Below, in pieces: positions 25,501 through 36,800 of a DNA stretch of 64,000 nt. A program made the position numbers and the translations under genes. The notes under the pieces were generated by a model, which was given only the letters and a program-made list of their open reading frames with translations, had not been told where the DNA came from and made no database searches. Every line of letters begins with the position of its first letter. Position 1 is the first letter of the stretch. Source of the DNA: Echinarachnius parma (Eukaryota; Echinodermata; Echinoidea; Clypeasteroida; Echinarachniidae); contig JBAMJV010011027.1 in the NCBI GenBank assembly GCA_037951105.1, positions 1 to 64,000 on the forward strand, read 5' to 3'.

Positions 25501-26330
25501 CAATGGACATCAGATAAAAGTTTATCAAAAACATCAACAGCAAAATCCTTCACACGTATAAAAATGTCTCTAGAAATAATTGCATAATCAATTGTACTAC
25601 AGCCACCATTCTTATTATAACAAGTATAATTTCCGATCTGCTGATCTTCACCTACTCTGCCATTTATAATCGTTAGATCAAAACTTTGGCACATTTCAAT
25701 TACTTTCTTACCATTATTATTTACAATTGCATCTTTATTTATACGAACTGGAATACAAGAGCTGGATCCAAGATCATCATCTAAGTCAATGAAGTCAACA
25801 AAATCATCTACTTCTAAATAATCTTTCAATAATCCTGTCCGGGCATTAAAATCACCCAACAGGCAAAATGGCGCACGGAACCTACTTTTAATATCAACTA
25901 TGTCCTGAAATAAATCATCAAATACTTCTTGACCATAATAAATTGAGCCCTCACATGGCAAATAAACTGCTCCCAAAATTATGGGAAAACCTAGGATATT
26001 ACTATTCAATTTAATCCAAATTACAGACTCAGATGCAGTTGGCTTAATCCGCTCAACATTATTACAAATGTGTTTTTTAATCAAAACTGACATTCCATGA
26101 AAACCACCAAACTTCCCCTTACCCGTGCGCATATTATAACAAACAAAATCTTCCAAAAGGGAACAGGAAAGGTCTGGCAAATTGGTCTTAGTTTCTGTAA
26201 GGCATATAATATCATAATTAACTAAATGTTGGTCCAAGATTCCTTGAGACAGGTTATACAAGTTTTGCAAACAAAAGGCAAAAATAACTGTACTAGACGT
26301 AGCTGTAGTAAACAAAAAAATCAATTGCAT
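22520..26330 (-). mobile_element. Non-LTR retrotransposon (LINE), near full length
   Basis: The body is the long endonuclease-reverse transcriptase ORF. On the minus strand a 3' region of about 125 bp follows the stop and ends in a short tandem repeat (ATCTTACAA repeated about twice, then ATC) rather than a long poly-A. The 5' side has no upstream ORF1; an in-frame TGA lies directly before the ORF, so the copy may be 5' truncated just outside the endonuclease. Endonuclease, reverse transcriptase and a C-terminal CCHC-like zinc motif place it in the broad jockey/I/CR1-like assemblage; I cannot assign the clade. No target site duplication was identified. Confidence 0.85.
22647..26330 (-). CDS. 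LINE ORF2: endonuclease-reverse transcriptase
   Basis: Uninterrupted ORF of about 1,227 codons from the first ATG (26330). Residue numbers count from the GTG at 26339. An APE-type endonuclease occupies roughly residues 15-285: ICLTETKT near 50, LLGDFNART near 160 and SDVHCPISL near 276 are the usual metal-site and catalytic motifs. The reverse transcriptase spans roughly 500-830 with DNYRGITLL, FVDFKKAFD, GVRQGENLSPLLF and the catalytic YADD at 797-800. A C-x2-C...H-x4-C motif lies near 1120-1140. The protein would nick target DNA and copy its own RNA. No internal stop or frameshift is visible, unusual for an old copy, so the insertion may be young or still capable of movement. Lysine and AT content resemble surrounding DNA. 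Confidence 0.9.
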   Translation of the reverse strand: MQLIFLFTTATSSTVIFAFCLQNLYNLSQGILDQHLVNYDIICLTETKTNLPDLSCSLLEDFVCYNMRTGKGKFGGFHGMSVLIKKHICNNVERIKPTASESVIWIKLNSNILGFPIILGAVYLPCEGSIYYGQEVFDDLFQDIVDIKSRFRAPFCLLGDFNARTGLLKDYLEVDDFVDFIDLDDDLGSSSCIPVRINKDAIVNNNGKKVIEMCQSFDLTIINGRVGEDQQIGNYTCYNKNGGCSTIDYAIISRDIFIRVKDFAVDVFDKLLSDVHCPISLTLQKEYNVENVQDFSGNKNCDLDDMRIEKCVFKWKAESPLVFGLHVKESVNILSGHLDQLEDNVNQSSVDVFYKHLGDVFINAAEDTGICKYVHYSKETASVNKKKDSNLGNQPWFDKECHDARQAYMNIKNRWKRKFKLIRNSVINRDSQDYEDAGKRYKKLLRYKKRLFYRNLNRTLRSLRYVNPKEYWQLLKVNKNKCGGKYIDVPLADFEKHFSKLGNREDVNDSFDEMRELDMLRNDDNLDFPVTLEEVELMIKKLKNSKACGIDKVRNEYLKSCSVDMLEVLVRFLNIILDTGVVPTEWCIGIIIPIFKNKGENTNPDNYRGITLLSCLGKLFTSILNNRISTLLEDGHLLGEEQTGFRPKYSTLDNVFVLKNIIDFYLINRKRLYCAFVDFKKAFDLIDRISLWFKMLKIGIHGKIFRVIRNIYDSAKSCISVNGRISDLFSCNVGVRQGENLSPLLFAIYLNDFQEFLRDSYSGLPLLDRFILDSLNFEGNNGSIFKSQYSTLLYADDTIIMAENPNELQKALDALNDYCGLWHLTVNVSKTKVIIFSRGKVKRFPEFSLAGERIEVVDDYVYLGVIFNYNGTFKKAILKQLSQARKAMFSMLIRAKKLQLSIETQCHLFDHLVLPVLLYGCEIWGFECIDKIEIFHRKFLRMILRVNNCTPDCMVYGETGRTVILNYIKCRMIGFWLRLVKGKQTKYSYILYRMILYMLSDEQNLLGYKSQWLVFIKKLLDKSGLGNIWLTRGEGHSIDWVVSSLKCRLRDIFAQEWQSTTWSNRICTNYRIFKISLNYERYLNVLPQKDLISLCKFRCRTHNLPVNKSRFDVTVVDEMQCSLCSLKGIGDEYHYLFICPFFNNERQMYLPKKLYDCTPCALYMKSLFNTLNTCQLKKLAYFVRDIMLKFSLKTYFDEDCLVNDMRNRAPILTRSGRRVNCPERLNL

Positions 26331-27824
26331 TATCACCACTCAATCAATTAAACAATAAAAACAACAGTAATGAACTTTTACATAATATTTGGCCAATCAA
26401 CGACGTGCAAGCAACTTGTACATTATGAATATTCATATTTCTATTGAAGATGACGTAATATTTACATTGTTATTGTACGTAATTGAATCGGCGTACTTTG
26501 ACCCCTCCGATCCGCGTATCGTGCACACACACGGTTACTAGTATGCCGGTGACTCACTTTTTCACCGGGCCAGGCACGGCTCGAAGGCTCGCCAGTTTAT
26601 GCTAGTGCTACGTTACGTTCATTGCTATTGACGTCGACTCGTGACAGCTGAGCTGAGTCAAGTCAAATATTGAGGGGCAGCTGCTTTTTTAGGTTACCTC
26701 GGCTACTGAATAACGGAGGGTGCATGGGAGAGAGAGGGGACTATTTTAAGCCACCCACGCAATCTGACTTGTACTTGTTTTTCTCTGGACCGAGTTCACT
26801 GGAAATGGCTTTGCCAATCGGATTCTGTCCTCATAAAAAGAGGCGAAATTCGAATGGCGCTGTCACTGGCACTGGCAGACAGTCACCGAGCGGGACACCG
26901 GCTTAATTCACACTCACTCTGCAACTTGTTCAATTCAATTCAAGCAATGAAGAAAAGAGGTGACATGGTCATGTGCACATACACTATGCAGCGAAAGTGT
27001 TAATTGTTACTGCATGATTATCCTGTCGATCCTCGGCCTAGTCTTGTTCTTTATTATAATCTACTTTGGAGTTTTTTGAGCACCTTGTTGACAATCCGTG
27101 TTGTATTCAGCAATAGAAGAGAACCTTGGTTGTTCTGTGATAAAACTTAAAAGCAACTTGATATTAAATCAGATTGAAGTTTTGAACTTTGAATCACTCA
27201 ATCAGGTTGATGCTTATTATTATTTAACTTTGCAACTTTGTCAGAAGAGAGCATCTGATCTATACTATAGCCTGTTACTAGACTACACAAAAAAACATTA
27301 TTGAAAATATATTTTGTGTTGCTGACTGATGACTATTTACTAGTACTATTGACCTTGATAGATCAAATCCTGCCAATTATTGAAAGACATTCACCCAGTT
27401 CCAGTACTCGTCTTTTACAAAGTTATCCAACATTTATGAAGTTCATTTCCGTTGAGCTCAACTTCAAGTTCTGTATTGTAGGAAATAGAAACTGTTGACC
27501 ACGCCTTCCTTGTATCAACGAAAAATGAATGAACAGACGTTTTCGTCGTCATATCCTGGATCTGCACAAAATGAAAACAAAACGAACCAAAATGATCGAC
27601 AGGAGATAGAACACTGTTGCTGCCCAACACGAAGGCGTGCTTTATCTCTAGATTTGCTCGGAAATGAAGTTGGCTGCATCACGGGATTCCGAAACAAGAA
27701 GACTATTCAAATCGTGGCGTTGCGAGGGAACGTTGCTTCACCGACTTCGTCGTCATCCGTGAGATTGGGACGTAGTCCTTGGTGCCCCTTTCATAGAAGA
27801 AACGAGAATGATAATAACGTGACC
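26331..27824 (+). promoter_or_regulatory. Upstream region of the p67phox-like gene
   Basis: Interval between the LINE 5' end and the proposed start codon. No core promoter motif can be asserted. The coding frame is open upstream of the chosen ATG back to 27495 (with an ATG at 27525), so the 5' leader or an N-terminal extension could start here. A GC-richer stretch with direct repeats of ACTGGCACTGGCAG lies near 26865-26880. Confidence 0.35.
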
Positions 27825-30800
27825 ATGGAAGGAATTGAAAAGACGTACAAGGAGGTGATCATGATTTGGAACGAGTCAGCGGAGCACGCAAAGCGCGAAA
27901 ACTGGGACGATGCGTACAACGCGCTCCTCGAGATCATGAATTACTCCGCCAAGATGCGTTTCAATCTGGGTCAAATTGCTTGGGCCCTCCAAAATCCAGG
28001 TTTAGCGAAAGAGGTAAGACCTTTAAAATTAGAAAAGTACATCAAGTCAGCTACTGCTCTTCAGAAATTCTATAGCATGTCTTAACTCTAGTGTATCATT
28101 GTACAGTCCACGCAACCCACATTTACTGAGCAAAAATTGAACTTTAAAATAAATTTTTGAAATGTACCAAACCCATTCTTGTGACTGAAATTGGTTATAA
28201 TTAATTTCTGATTAAATTTATTTCATTATTGCAGATCATGAACTGCTTTTCTTGAATCTTTTGGAATATGTTCTAAGTTATTTTATTTTACATTTTAATT
28301 GACATTGTTAGTATATTCCAGGATGCAGTAAAGCAGAATGAGCCACTTTTATCCCAGAAATAGTGTTCGCTTTGAAATCTCACAGACTCGGACCAGTTGG
28401 CCACGTTTATCCCTCGTGAGAAAATTTGGGAAATCCCCCATCTTGTGTTTTCTTGTAGACTTTGGGATCATAAAACAATTAACCTTAATAGAGTAGGCCT
28501 ACAAAGTACTGCAACAGCAAACTTCACAGGGAGTTGACCCAACCCACTAATTAGCAAAGATAACTGAATTAACAAACTAGGATGTCCCAATTCCCATTGA
28601 GTCTCTTTTATTAACTCTTCCCTGAATGTGCATGGTTATTACCAAGTTGATAGAAAATAACAACAACAAAAACATCTTTGTAAACTGAGCCCTTCAACCT
28701 TTATGCTTATTGTTAGGGCATGACTAAGATTCCATGGCAACCAAAACAAGGTATGTCAGTCACACAGTCACAGACCCTGTCTAGCGGCGGTCTAGCACAA
28801 ATATTGACACTTTGGTTTTCTAGGAAGTACCACCATCAAAAGGACCTTCCCTTGAGTTGTGGCTCTATTGTTTTAGAGCACTGATGACTTTCCTCCCTAA
28901 TGTTTGTTTGCACTAATCCCTATTGATTTGTACACATTAATAGGGATTACTGCAGATTACTGCAGTGATGTGGAAAGTTTATTTTGACTTAAAAAATACC
29001 AATCTGGAAGTCTTTCGGGTACAATTCTCTTCAAAGCCAATTCTCTTTGCTCATTTTAATTTTATTTCTAAAGGTGATATTTTCATTTTATTTAGTCAGA
29101 AAATGGTTCTCTGTAGCTCAAAACATTTTAGCTCCATCTAGTCATTCCAGACTGTAAATGTTGGTTCCAAATGTTGTATTAAATGCAATAAATCTGTATT
29201 CTGACATCTTAATTTGGAAATTTGTAATTAATCTAGTCAATAAGTTTATGCAATGTTAGTTAAATATGACAAATTCATAGTTTATAATATCACAGACAGG
29301 TTGAATAGTTCTGAAAATTTCTTTGTCAATCGAACAGTAAACAAGTTCATGTACAATGCAGTGCCATTTTGTTCAATAGTTGAGTATTGGTCATTTGAAC
29401 TTAACTTTAGTTTACCCAAAACCTGCATTTGATCATTACGGAACAAACTAATATTTATATCTCCACCATGCTCGAAAGGTATACACAATTACAAACGACT
29501 AGGTAAAAACCTGGTTATCATTTTTTTTAAAGGTGCCATAACAACTCAAGAGGGCGCTCTCTAAAAAATCATCGGTTTTAGCCATTTTTTCATACAAAAT
29601 TTTGCATTTAATGTTTTGTTAAAATAATGATTCAATAGAGATATCATCAAAAACTATTTAAAAACCTAGTTAGATCTTTTTCAAAGAAGTCTATAATTAT
29701 TATAAGCATTTTTAAAATTTTTGTAAAAAGTAAAAATGTCCCCTGGCCAGTAGACTTATAAATTAATAAAATATCTTGATATCAAATTTTTCAACTATGA
29801 GAGCATTTGAAAGGGAATGATTCTCATTTTACATGTTTTATTCAAGGAACTTTCAAATGGAATTAAAACCAACCAATTTAGTGTCAAGGGGCATTTCGGG
29901 AAGTACCAATACTCAAGTGTACCTTTAACTGCCAGGGATTGCTTCCCTTCCACAATTAAATAGAACTCCCCATTGTCCTTCCAGATCCTGGTACTTTAAT
30001 TTAGAGACAATTCCTATTTTGAGGAGGGTATATGCGTGTTATAACTATAATTATAACAGGCAGAAATTGAAGGAAAAAAGAACCAAAAGGGGTGGGGGGA
30101 AAGAGGAAGTTTGTCTAGGCTTCATACACGTGTAAACTCTTGAACCCTGCACAATAGCACTTAATTCAAGCGTGAGTAATGATCAAATGCAAAGAAAAGG
30201 TCTACCAACATCAGCATTGGACTTTGGTTAGCGTAATAATGTAATGATGTATATATTGCATGTAGGTGGCTTTAATATGATAATTCATGATATAATTTTC
30301 ATAACATTTTTTTCGTAGATTTCTGAGCAAATTGTATTTGGGTGCAATATTGGCATTGGCAGCCATGCATCATTGAATCCAGGAATTCTTTTATTGTTGT
30401 ATTCAAGACAAATGTATCTACATGTATGTGGACTCCAGCCCGAGTATTTCCGGAACTACATTGTAGTCCCGAATGGTCTATTTGCAGGGATCCATTTTCG
30501 GAATTCCTCATTAATGTTTCTTTCATTTTTTGTTTGTATTCGTTTTGGAAATTACTGGTTTAATTATATTGACATTGTATAATTATCAATTCATCCTCAT
30601 GATATCCTTGACCTCATTGTGAGTCAATGATCAATCAATTGGCTTACTTATTATGGCTTCTTTGAAATTAAATACTGGGAAATGCATAAATCATCATGAA
30701 TAATCTTTTTACAATTTACATAAAGTGCCAGGAGAAACATTTTTTGTTTTAAATATCTAGAGTATTCATAGTATTCCTCATTTAATTTGCAATTGAGTCA

Positions 30801-33800
30801 GTCAATTGGCTTTTATACGGTTTCGTGGAAATGAAATACTAGGATTTTGGGAAGTGAGAGAGAGGGAAGGTGTGATTAAAAAAGAAAATATATTTAAAGA
30901 GACAGCAATTAGGATAATCTTAAATCTGTATCATGGACTTCAGTCCTTGGCAGAAGTAACAAGTTTGTTATCTAAAGTATAGAGTATTCATATTCCTTGT
31001 TTAATTTGCGTTTGAGTCAGTGAATTGGATTAGTTATTTGTAAAGTTTCTTGGAAAATGAAATATTAGGAATTTGGGAAGTGAGAGAGAGGGAAGGTGTG
31101 ATTAAAACAAATATATGAAGAGATAGCAATTAGGATAATCTATATCATGGACTTCAGTCCTTGGCAGAAGTAACAATTTTGTCATCTAAAGTATAGAGTA
31201 TTCATATCCTTGTTTAATTTGCATTTGAGTTAGTTATTTGTAAAGTTTCTTGGAAAATGAAATATTAGGAATTTGGGAAGCGAGAGAGGGGGAGGTGTGA
31301 ATGATTGATGGGTTCGACTACTAACAGGAATCCACTGATTAGCTCAATTGGCTCGGCAAATGTGGAAGTTTGGAACCGAGGTCTACGTGCAGGGAAGGGG
31401 GTGTCCGGGATTCCGTAGTCATCTTAAAATAGCAATTACTTCATTCAGAAATATGCATGCACTCGTCATATTATTATTCACCCTTTTAACTAAGAATAAA
31501 TTGTATTTTATACAAGTTTATACTCAGATCTGCATTCACTTGTTAAAGAATCAAGATTGATATCTATAATCTAGCCATTATATAATCCCCCTTCATGAAA
31601 TATTAATTTCAAAGTTTAAAAACAGTCTCAGTTTTAGACAATATAATTTACAGACATGTGCGCAAAATATACATTTTCTAAAATCTATTTTCACATTTAT
31701 GTTTGATTGTTTTGTTTATACTCTGCATAATCTTGTACATAAAGGTATAATTTAGGGAAAATCAAAGTTTAGATTGAGATAACATTGTATTTCTTAGGAC
31801 TTAGTGTATACATAATACATACATGTGAGAATCTTCAAGTATGTAATAATCTTCAAGATTGAAGGACACAGGTCTACCCCGAAGAAGAAGAAGAAGAGAG
31901 TGTCTCCCTAGAAAAAAACAACAACAGGAAAAGGGGATTTATTACTCACTACATTGGAAGGTCCTACTCCCTCGTTGGATATCCCTCTTAATTGACTTGT
32001 TTCAAGTTTGGGTCAGGGGGGAGTCAGAGACCATCAGACTTATGCACCTTGGAGAGTAAATACATTACGTTATATATTAGTAGATCTATTTCAAACTTTC
32101 TCTCACTCGGCCCTGCAAGGCCAGAGCCATTAAGTTGGAATGGTTGATTTCATGCACTGAGCCCTTTGCGGCTTTGCCTATAGGGCTGCTGTCCTGGGGC
32201 CACTAATCATTAGTCACAAATGACAAATGTATTCATGAATGTAAAATGTTGCTTGCCCTAGAGGCTATGGGGCCAACAACAAAAAACAGAATCTTACTCA
32301 TGTTTTCCTTCTTTCTTTTTTTTTTCGGGCGAAAACAAAATTTGATTTATAAAGTCGCTGATTTACTTTGTCAAATGTGCTACATACATGTACACTAGTA
32401 CCAGGAAAAGAAATATTTCAAGCCCAGCAAAGTGTTTCTTTTTTATTAGAAAACTGCTCATGAATGTATTATTTTATTTAAAATAAATTATTGAACACAT
32501 TCAACACAGTTTTGTACTGCAACAATTGTAGTTCTGGAAGGGAAATGAGTTTCTCTTTAAATTGATTCAATTTCCTTCTGTATTGTTCGCCTTCCTTTGT
32601 TTTTATCACTTTCTCTTTCAAATAAATTTGTCATTAATTTCTGGTGTACATAATTGGCATACATTTATCACATTTATTGAGGAAAGAAACATGCAATTTT
32701 ATTATTCTTAAAAAAAAAACTTTGCAAGAAGGCCTTTTCTATTTTTAACGTGCCAACAAGGAATGTTTTGTTGCAATCAAATGAAAGTGGTTGTAAAAAT
32801 AACTTTGCAGTGAAACTTTTTTTCTAGTCTTACTATAAAGTCTAGTGGAATTTCCTGGAGTGTGTAAAATGAAACTCATTTTAGTTTCTAAGTATGGACT
32901 AGTACTGGTTGTTCACACAAATTAATACCATATAAATTAGGTTATAAATTGTGGTTGAGATTTTTCTGTTCACCTTGATTTCTATACATGTAATCATCAT
33001 TTAATGTAGATTTATGTTGTATTTTACAATGGTATCTCCAGATTTGGGTTTTAAGTTTTAAATGTAGTAATCATTGAAAATGTATTTGGCAGACTAAAAT
33101 AAAATGCAAATTGTGCAAAAATAATTCAAAATATTTTTCTTTTCTATAATTTTGAAAATATTTATAAACAAAATCTACATGGAGATCTCACTAATTGGAA
33201 AGATTTTGTTTTTCTTCTTCAATTTGCAGAATCGTTTAATTTATGAATGCAGCAATGATTGAAAATTAATGAATTTTTCTACTGATCTTTTTTTCTTTCT
33301 TTCACAATTAACAGAATTTCTTGGTGGCCATTGAAAAGGACCCACACATGGCCCTGGCCCACTTTCAGCTGGGCATGGTCAACTATCGGCTGCACCGATA
33401 CAACGAGTCCCGGGGCAGCTACGACAAGGCCAAGACGTGTCTCCGGGGTAACAAGTTCATCGACTACCGCCAGCTCGGTTTCGTGCACAAGCTCTATGAA
33501 TGCGAGGTACGAGAAGTAACACAAATTTAATTGTTAATTACACCCTTCCATTGCTTCAACTTAATAATAAGGGATTGGTTTATTTGGCATTGTGATCAAT
33601 TTAGAAATGATTTTGTGCAAATTCATTCAAGCAATTATGTACTTAGTCAATGCTCGAAATTAGCATAGGCCCGATGGCCCGGGGCCACCAAAAATTGCTG
33701 TCGGGCCAGTAAAAAACTTTTTTTTTTTTTTTTTTTTTTTTTAAAGATACCCTGTAGTCATGTTTAGTCCTGTCTAGGGCATGACAAGAGCTTGCTTTTA

Positions 33801-36800
33801 AATGTAGCATTCAGCAACTTATACCCTTTTCTCACATACAAAATATTGGACTAATTGGTTAGTTAAAAATTGGCAAGTTAACTGAGCAAGTAACACTGCT
33901 GCTAATGAATATTCATACATTCTTGAGCAGCAGTACTCATTTTCTAACCAGTTGTTATAAAAAAAGTTTCATATTAAAAATCGTTGTTAGTAATTTCAGT
34001 TATTTTGCGTATTTTGCATATCTTATGAGCATCATGAATATTCATATATGCTGCTCATGAATATTCATATGTATTATATTACTACTATATATCACAATTT
34101 AAAAATATGTCTTTTGTCTAAGGTGTTCAGACAACACTGCACAGAATTTTGAGGTCAAATTTAATTTTCTCTTTTTCTACCATTTTTGTTTTGTCACCTA
34201 GACCCTGACTATGTATGACTGGTGAAATTGTCACTCGTGTGAATATGCAATCGCTGTGATTTTTTGATGAAGACAATGAATAAAAAGACATGACACACAC
34301 ACTGAATCCTAATTCATGTTTATTTAATTCATCTTACAATGAAACAAAGGGGAATGAAAAATAAAAAGTATTGCCTAGTACCCTGAAACTATTCATATGG
34401 TTATTGTATTAATTTTACTTTTTTTTTTCCTTTTTTTTTTCGGGCCAGTAGTTTTTGGTTTCGGGCCACCAAATTTGGAAAAATACTAATTTTACTGGCC
34501 CGACCGGGCCACCAGCAAAAAAAGTTAATTTCAGGCATAAAAGTCTTAGTTTTTATCCTCACTTTGATTTCACTTTCAATTCTACACATTTTGAACAAAG
34601 AATTATTTTGTATTATTCTATTGAAACAATGTTTTCCCTTTGAGCATGAAAACTTAAAAAAATGTTTCAGAACTTTTTTAAATGGAAGATTAATCATTAA
34701 AACTTGAGAAAAGAGATCAATGTAAGTAGATCAATAGATTTATCTTAAATTTTCTTTTCTTAAAAGGTTTTGTACAACTTGGCGTTGACATACGCTACCA
34801 TGATGAACAATTCAGAGTATGGGCTTGAATTGCTGGAGGAAGCCAGCAAAGTTGCGATAGAATCGCGCCACGCTCCTATGATTGAGAAGGCACAAAAGCA
34901 GCTAATGGTGAGTACTAAATTGAATTGAATTTATTTATTTACCAATTTAACAAAATCATATGGTATAAAATGTACAATGTTTACAAATTTCTCATCAATT
35001 GGTAAAAAGGACTAGAAAATAGCATATTATGATGCTAGTCAGATTAGCCCTTAAACAAGAGATCATTTGAACAACCAAAATTAATCAAAATATACGAGTC
35101 AATCAATCAAGACTATATATATATATCTAGATACAATTACAGTAACGCAGACTCTTTCAAACATACATTTTTTGTAGAACATGAATTAAATGTGTATTAG
35201 ATATTTCTTATATTACAATGAACAAAATCTATATCGTGACATTGTAATTTTTGGACAATTTGGGGGATTTCCTCAAAAGAGGTAGTTTTGATTGTGATTG
35301 TATTGTGTTTTGATGGAATTTCGCTCTGAATGAAGATAAATCTTGGAAATCAGAAGAATACATACTGTGCCTTTTTTTATGTCTACAAATGAGTTTGTTT
35401 GGAATGTGATTGTATTGTGTTTTGATGCTTTTCGTTTAGAATGAAGATAAACTTGATAATTAAAATAATGCATGCATGACCTTTTATGTCAATTTTGTGA
35501 CATGCTGTTCCTCTTTTACTTTAGGCACACAATATGTAATATAGGTCCATTCTCATTTAATTGACACACACGTTTGTAAGCAAAATATGAAATGCCTTAA
35601 ATTGTTAGCAAAATGTGCAATGCATTTTACAGTACTATTAAACACAGTTAAACGCATACCTCATTATGCACACCATCGTTTAACGATCCGCATGTTTTCT
35701 CTGCAAATCCTACTTATATGTCCTGGGGGGTGTTTCACAAAGATCCTAAGTTGAACTTAACTCTAAGTTGGACTTAAAATTTATGGAAAGCCTTTTGTAG
35801 CCTTGGAATAAAATATATTAAAGAGCAAAAATATAAGTATTTTAGACTTTTCATAAATGTTACATTAAAAACATGAAATCTCCTTGGAAATAGAAAATAT
35901 AAATGATTTGAAATTTGAATCAACATTTTATGCCTTTTGAAAGAAATTTTACAAAACTGTTTCAAAGAAATTAATGGCTTTCCATAGTTTCTATGTCCAA
36001 CTTAGGATCTTTGTGAAACACCCCCCTGAAGTTATCCTAACAACTGATTGCATGGGTGGGCATGGATAATAGTTGTTCAGCGACCATTCACTGACAGAAA
36101 TACATTTATTTGATTAACCCTAGATAAATCCTTTTGTGATTCAGACTGCGGAGTAAATTGCATTTCAGCACAGTATGTGGTGTTGTATGCGTTTGTGTGT
36201 GTGTGTGTGAAGTTGTAGCCTTTTACAAAGAATGGCAATTGAAGCACAAATAAAATGTCGAACAGAAAAACGGAAACTAGTAGCCCCGATGGATGTTGCT
36301 CAATTGTATAGAAGCCCTTGAAAGCGAAAGAAAACCATGTATTAAGTACTGTCTAGACTTTAAAGGGATAGTTGAGTTCTGGTATTAAGGAGAGTACAGT
36401 TTTGGTGAAACTGAATTTTAGTAACCAAAACCTGCATCATTACATTACAAACTAATAGTTATAACTAGAAAGGAACACAAAATTACAAATGACGTGTTAT
36501 CATTCAAAAAGAGCCGTTAAAACGTAAGAGGGCGCTCTCTAAACACTCATCGGTTTCAACCATTTTGAATAAAATATTGTGCATGTGATGCTTTGTTGAA
36601 ATAGTGATTAGATAGAGAAATAACCAACAACTATTTAAATACCTATTTTGTAACTTTTGGAAAAGAGGAAGCATTTTTTTGAATTTTTAACGGCTGGTTC
36701 AAAATTCTCTAATAAACCTGGGGCCCCAGGTTTATTACAAATTGTTATATTTATGGATATTTCGGCCGTCTCTGAACCGATTTTGATCAAACAAAGATGA

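Larger units (their letters stand above)
28014..33314 (+). other. Intron 1 of the p67phox-like gene
   Basis: A 5.3-kb AT-rich intron bounded by GAG|GTAAGA and ACAG|AAT. It contains a fragment of the TTAA-type repeat (29377-29735) and a roughly 220-bp tandem array (30750-31300). No further exon was recognised. Confidence 0.75.

Noticed and set aside
27495-27824. N-terminal extension upstream of the chosen p67phox-like start
   Set aside because: The frame is open, but the sequence resembles no family member and the ATG at 27825 has the better context and matches the family N-terminus.
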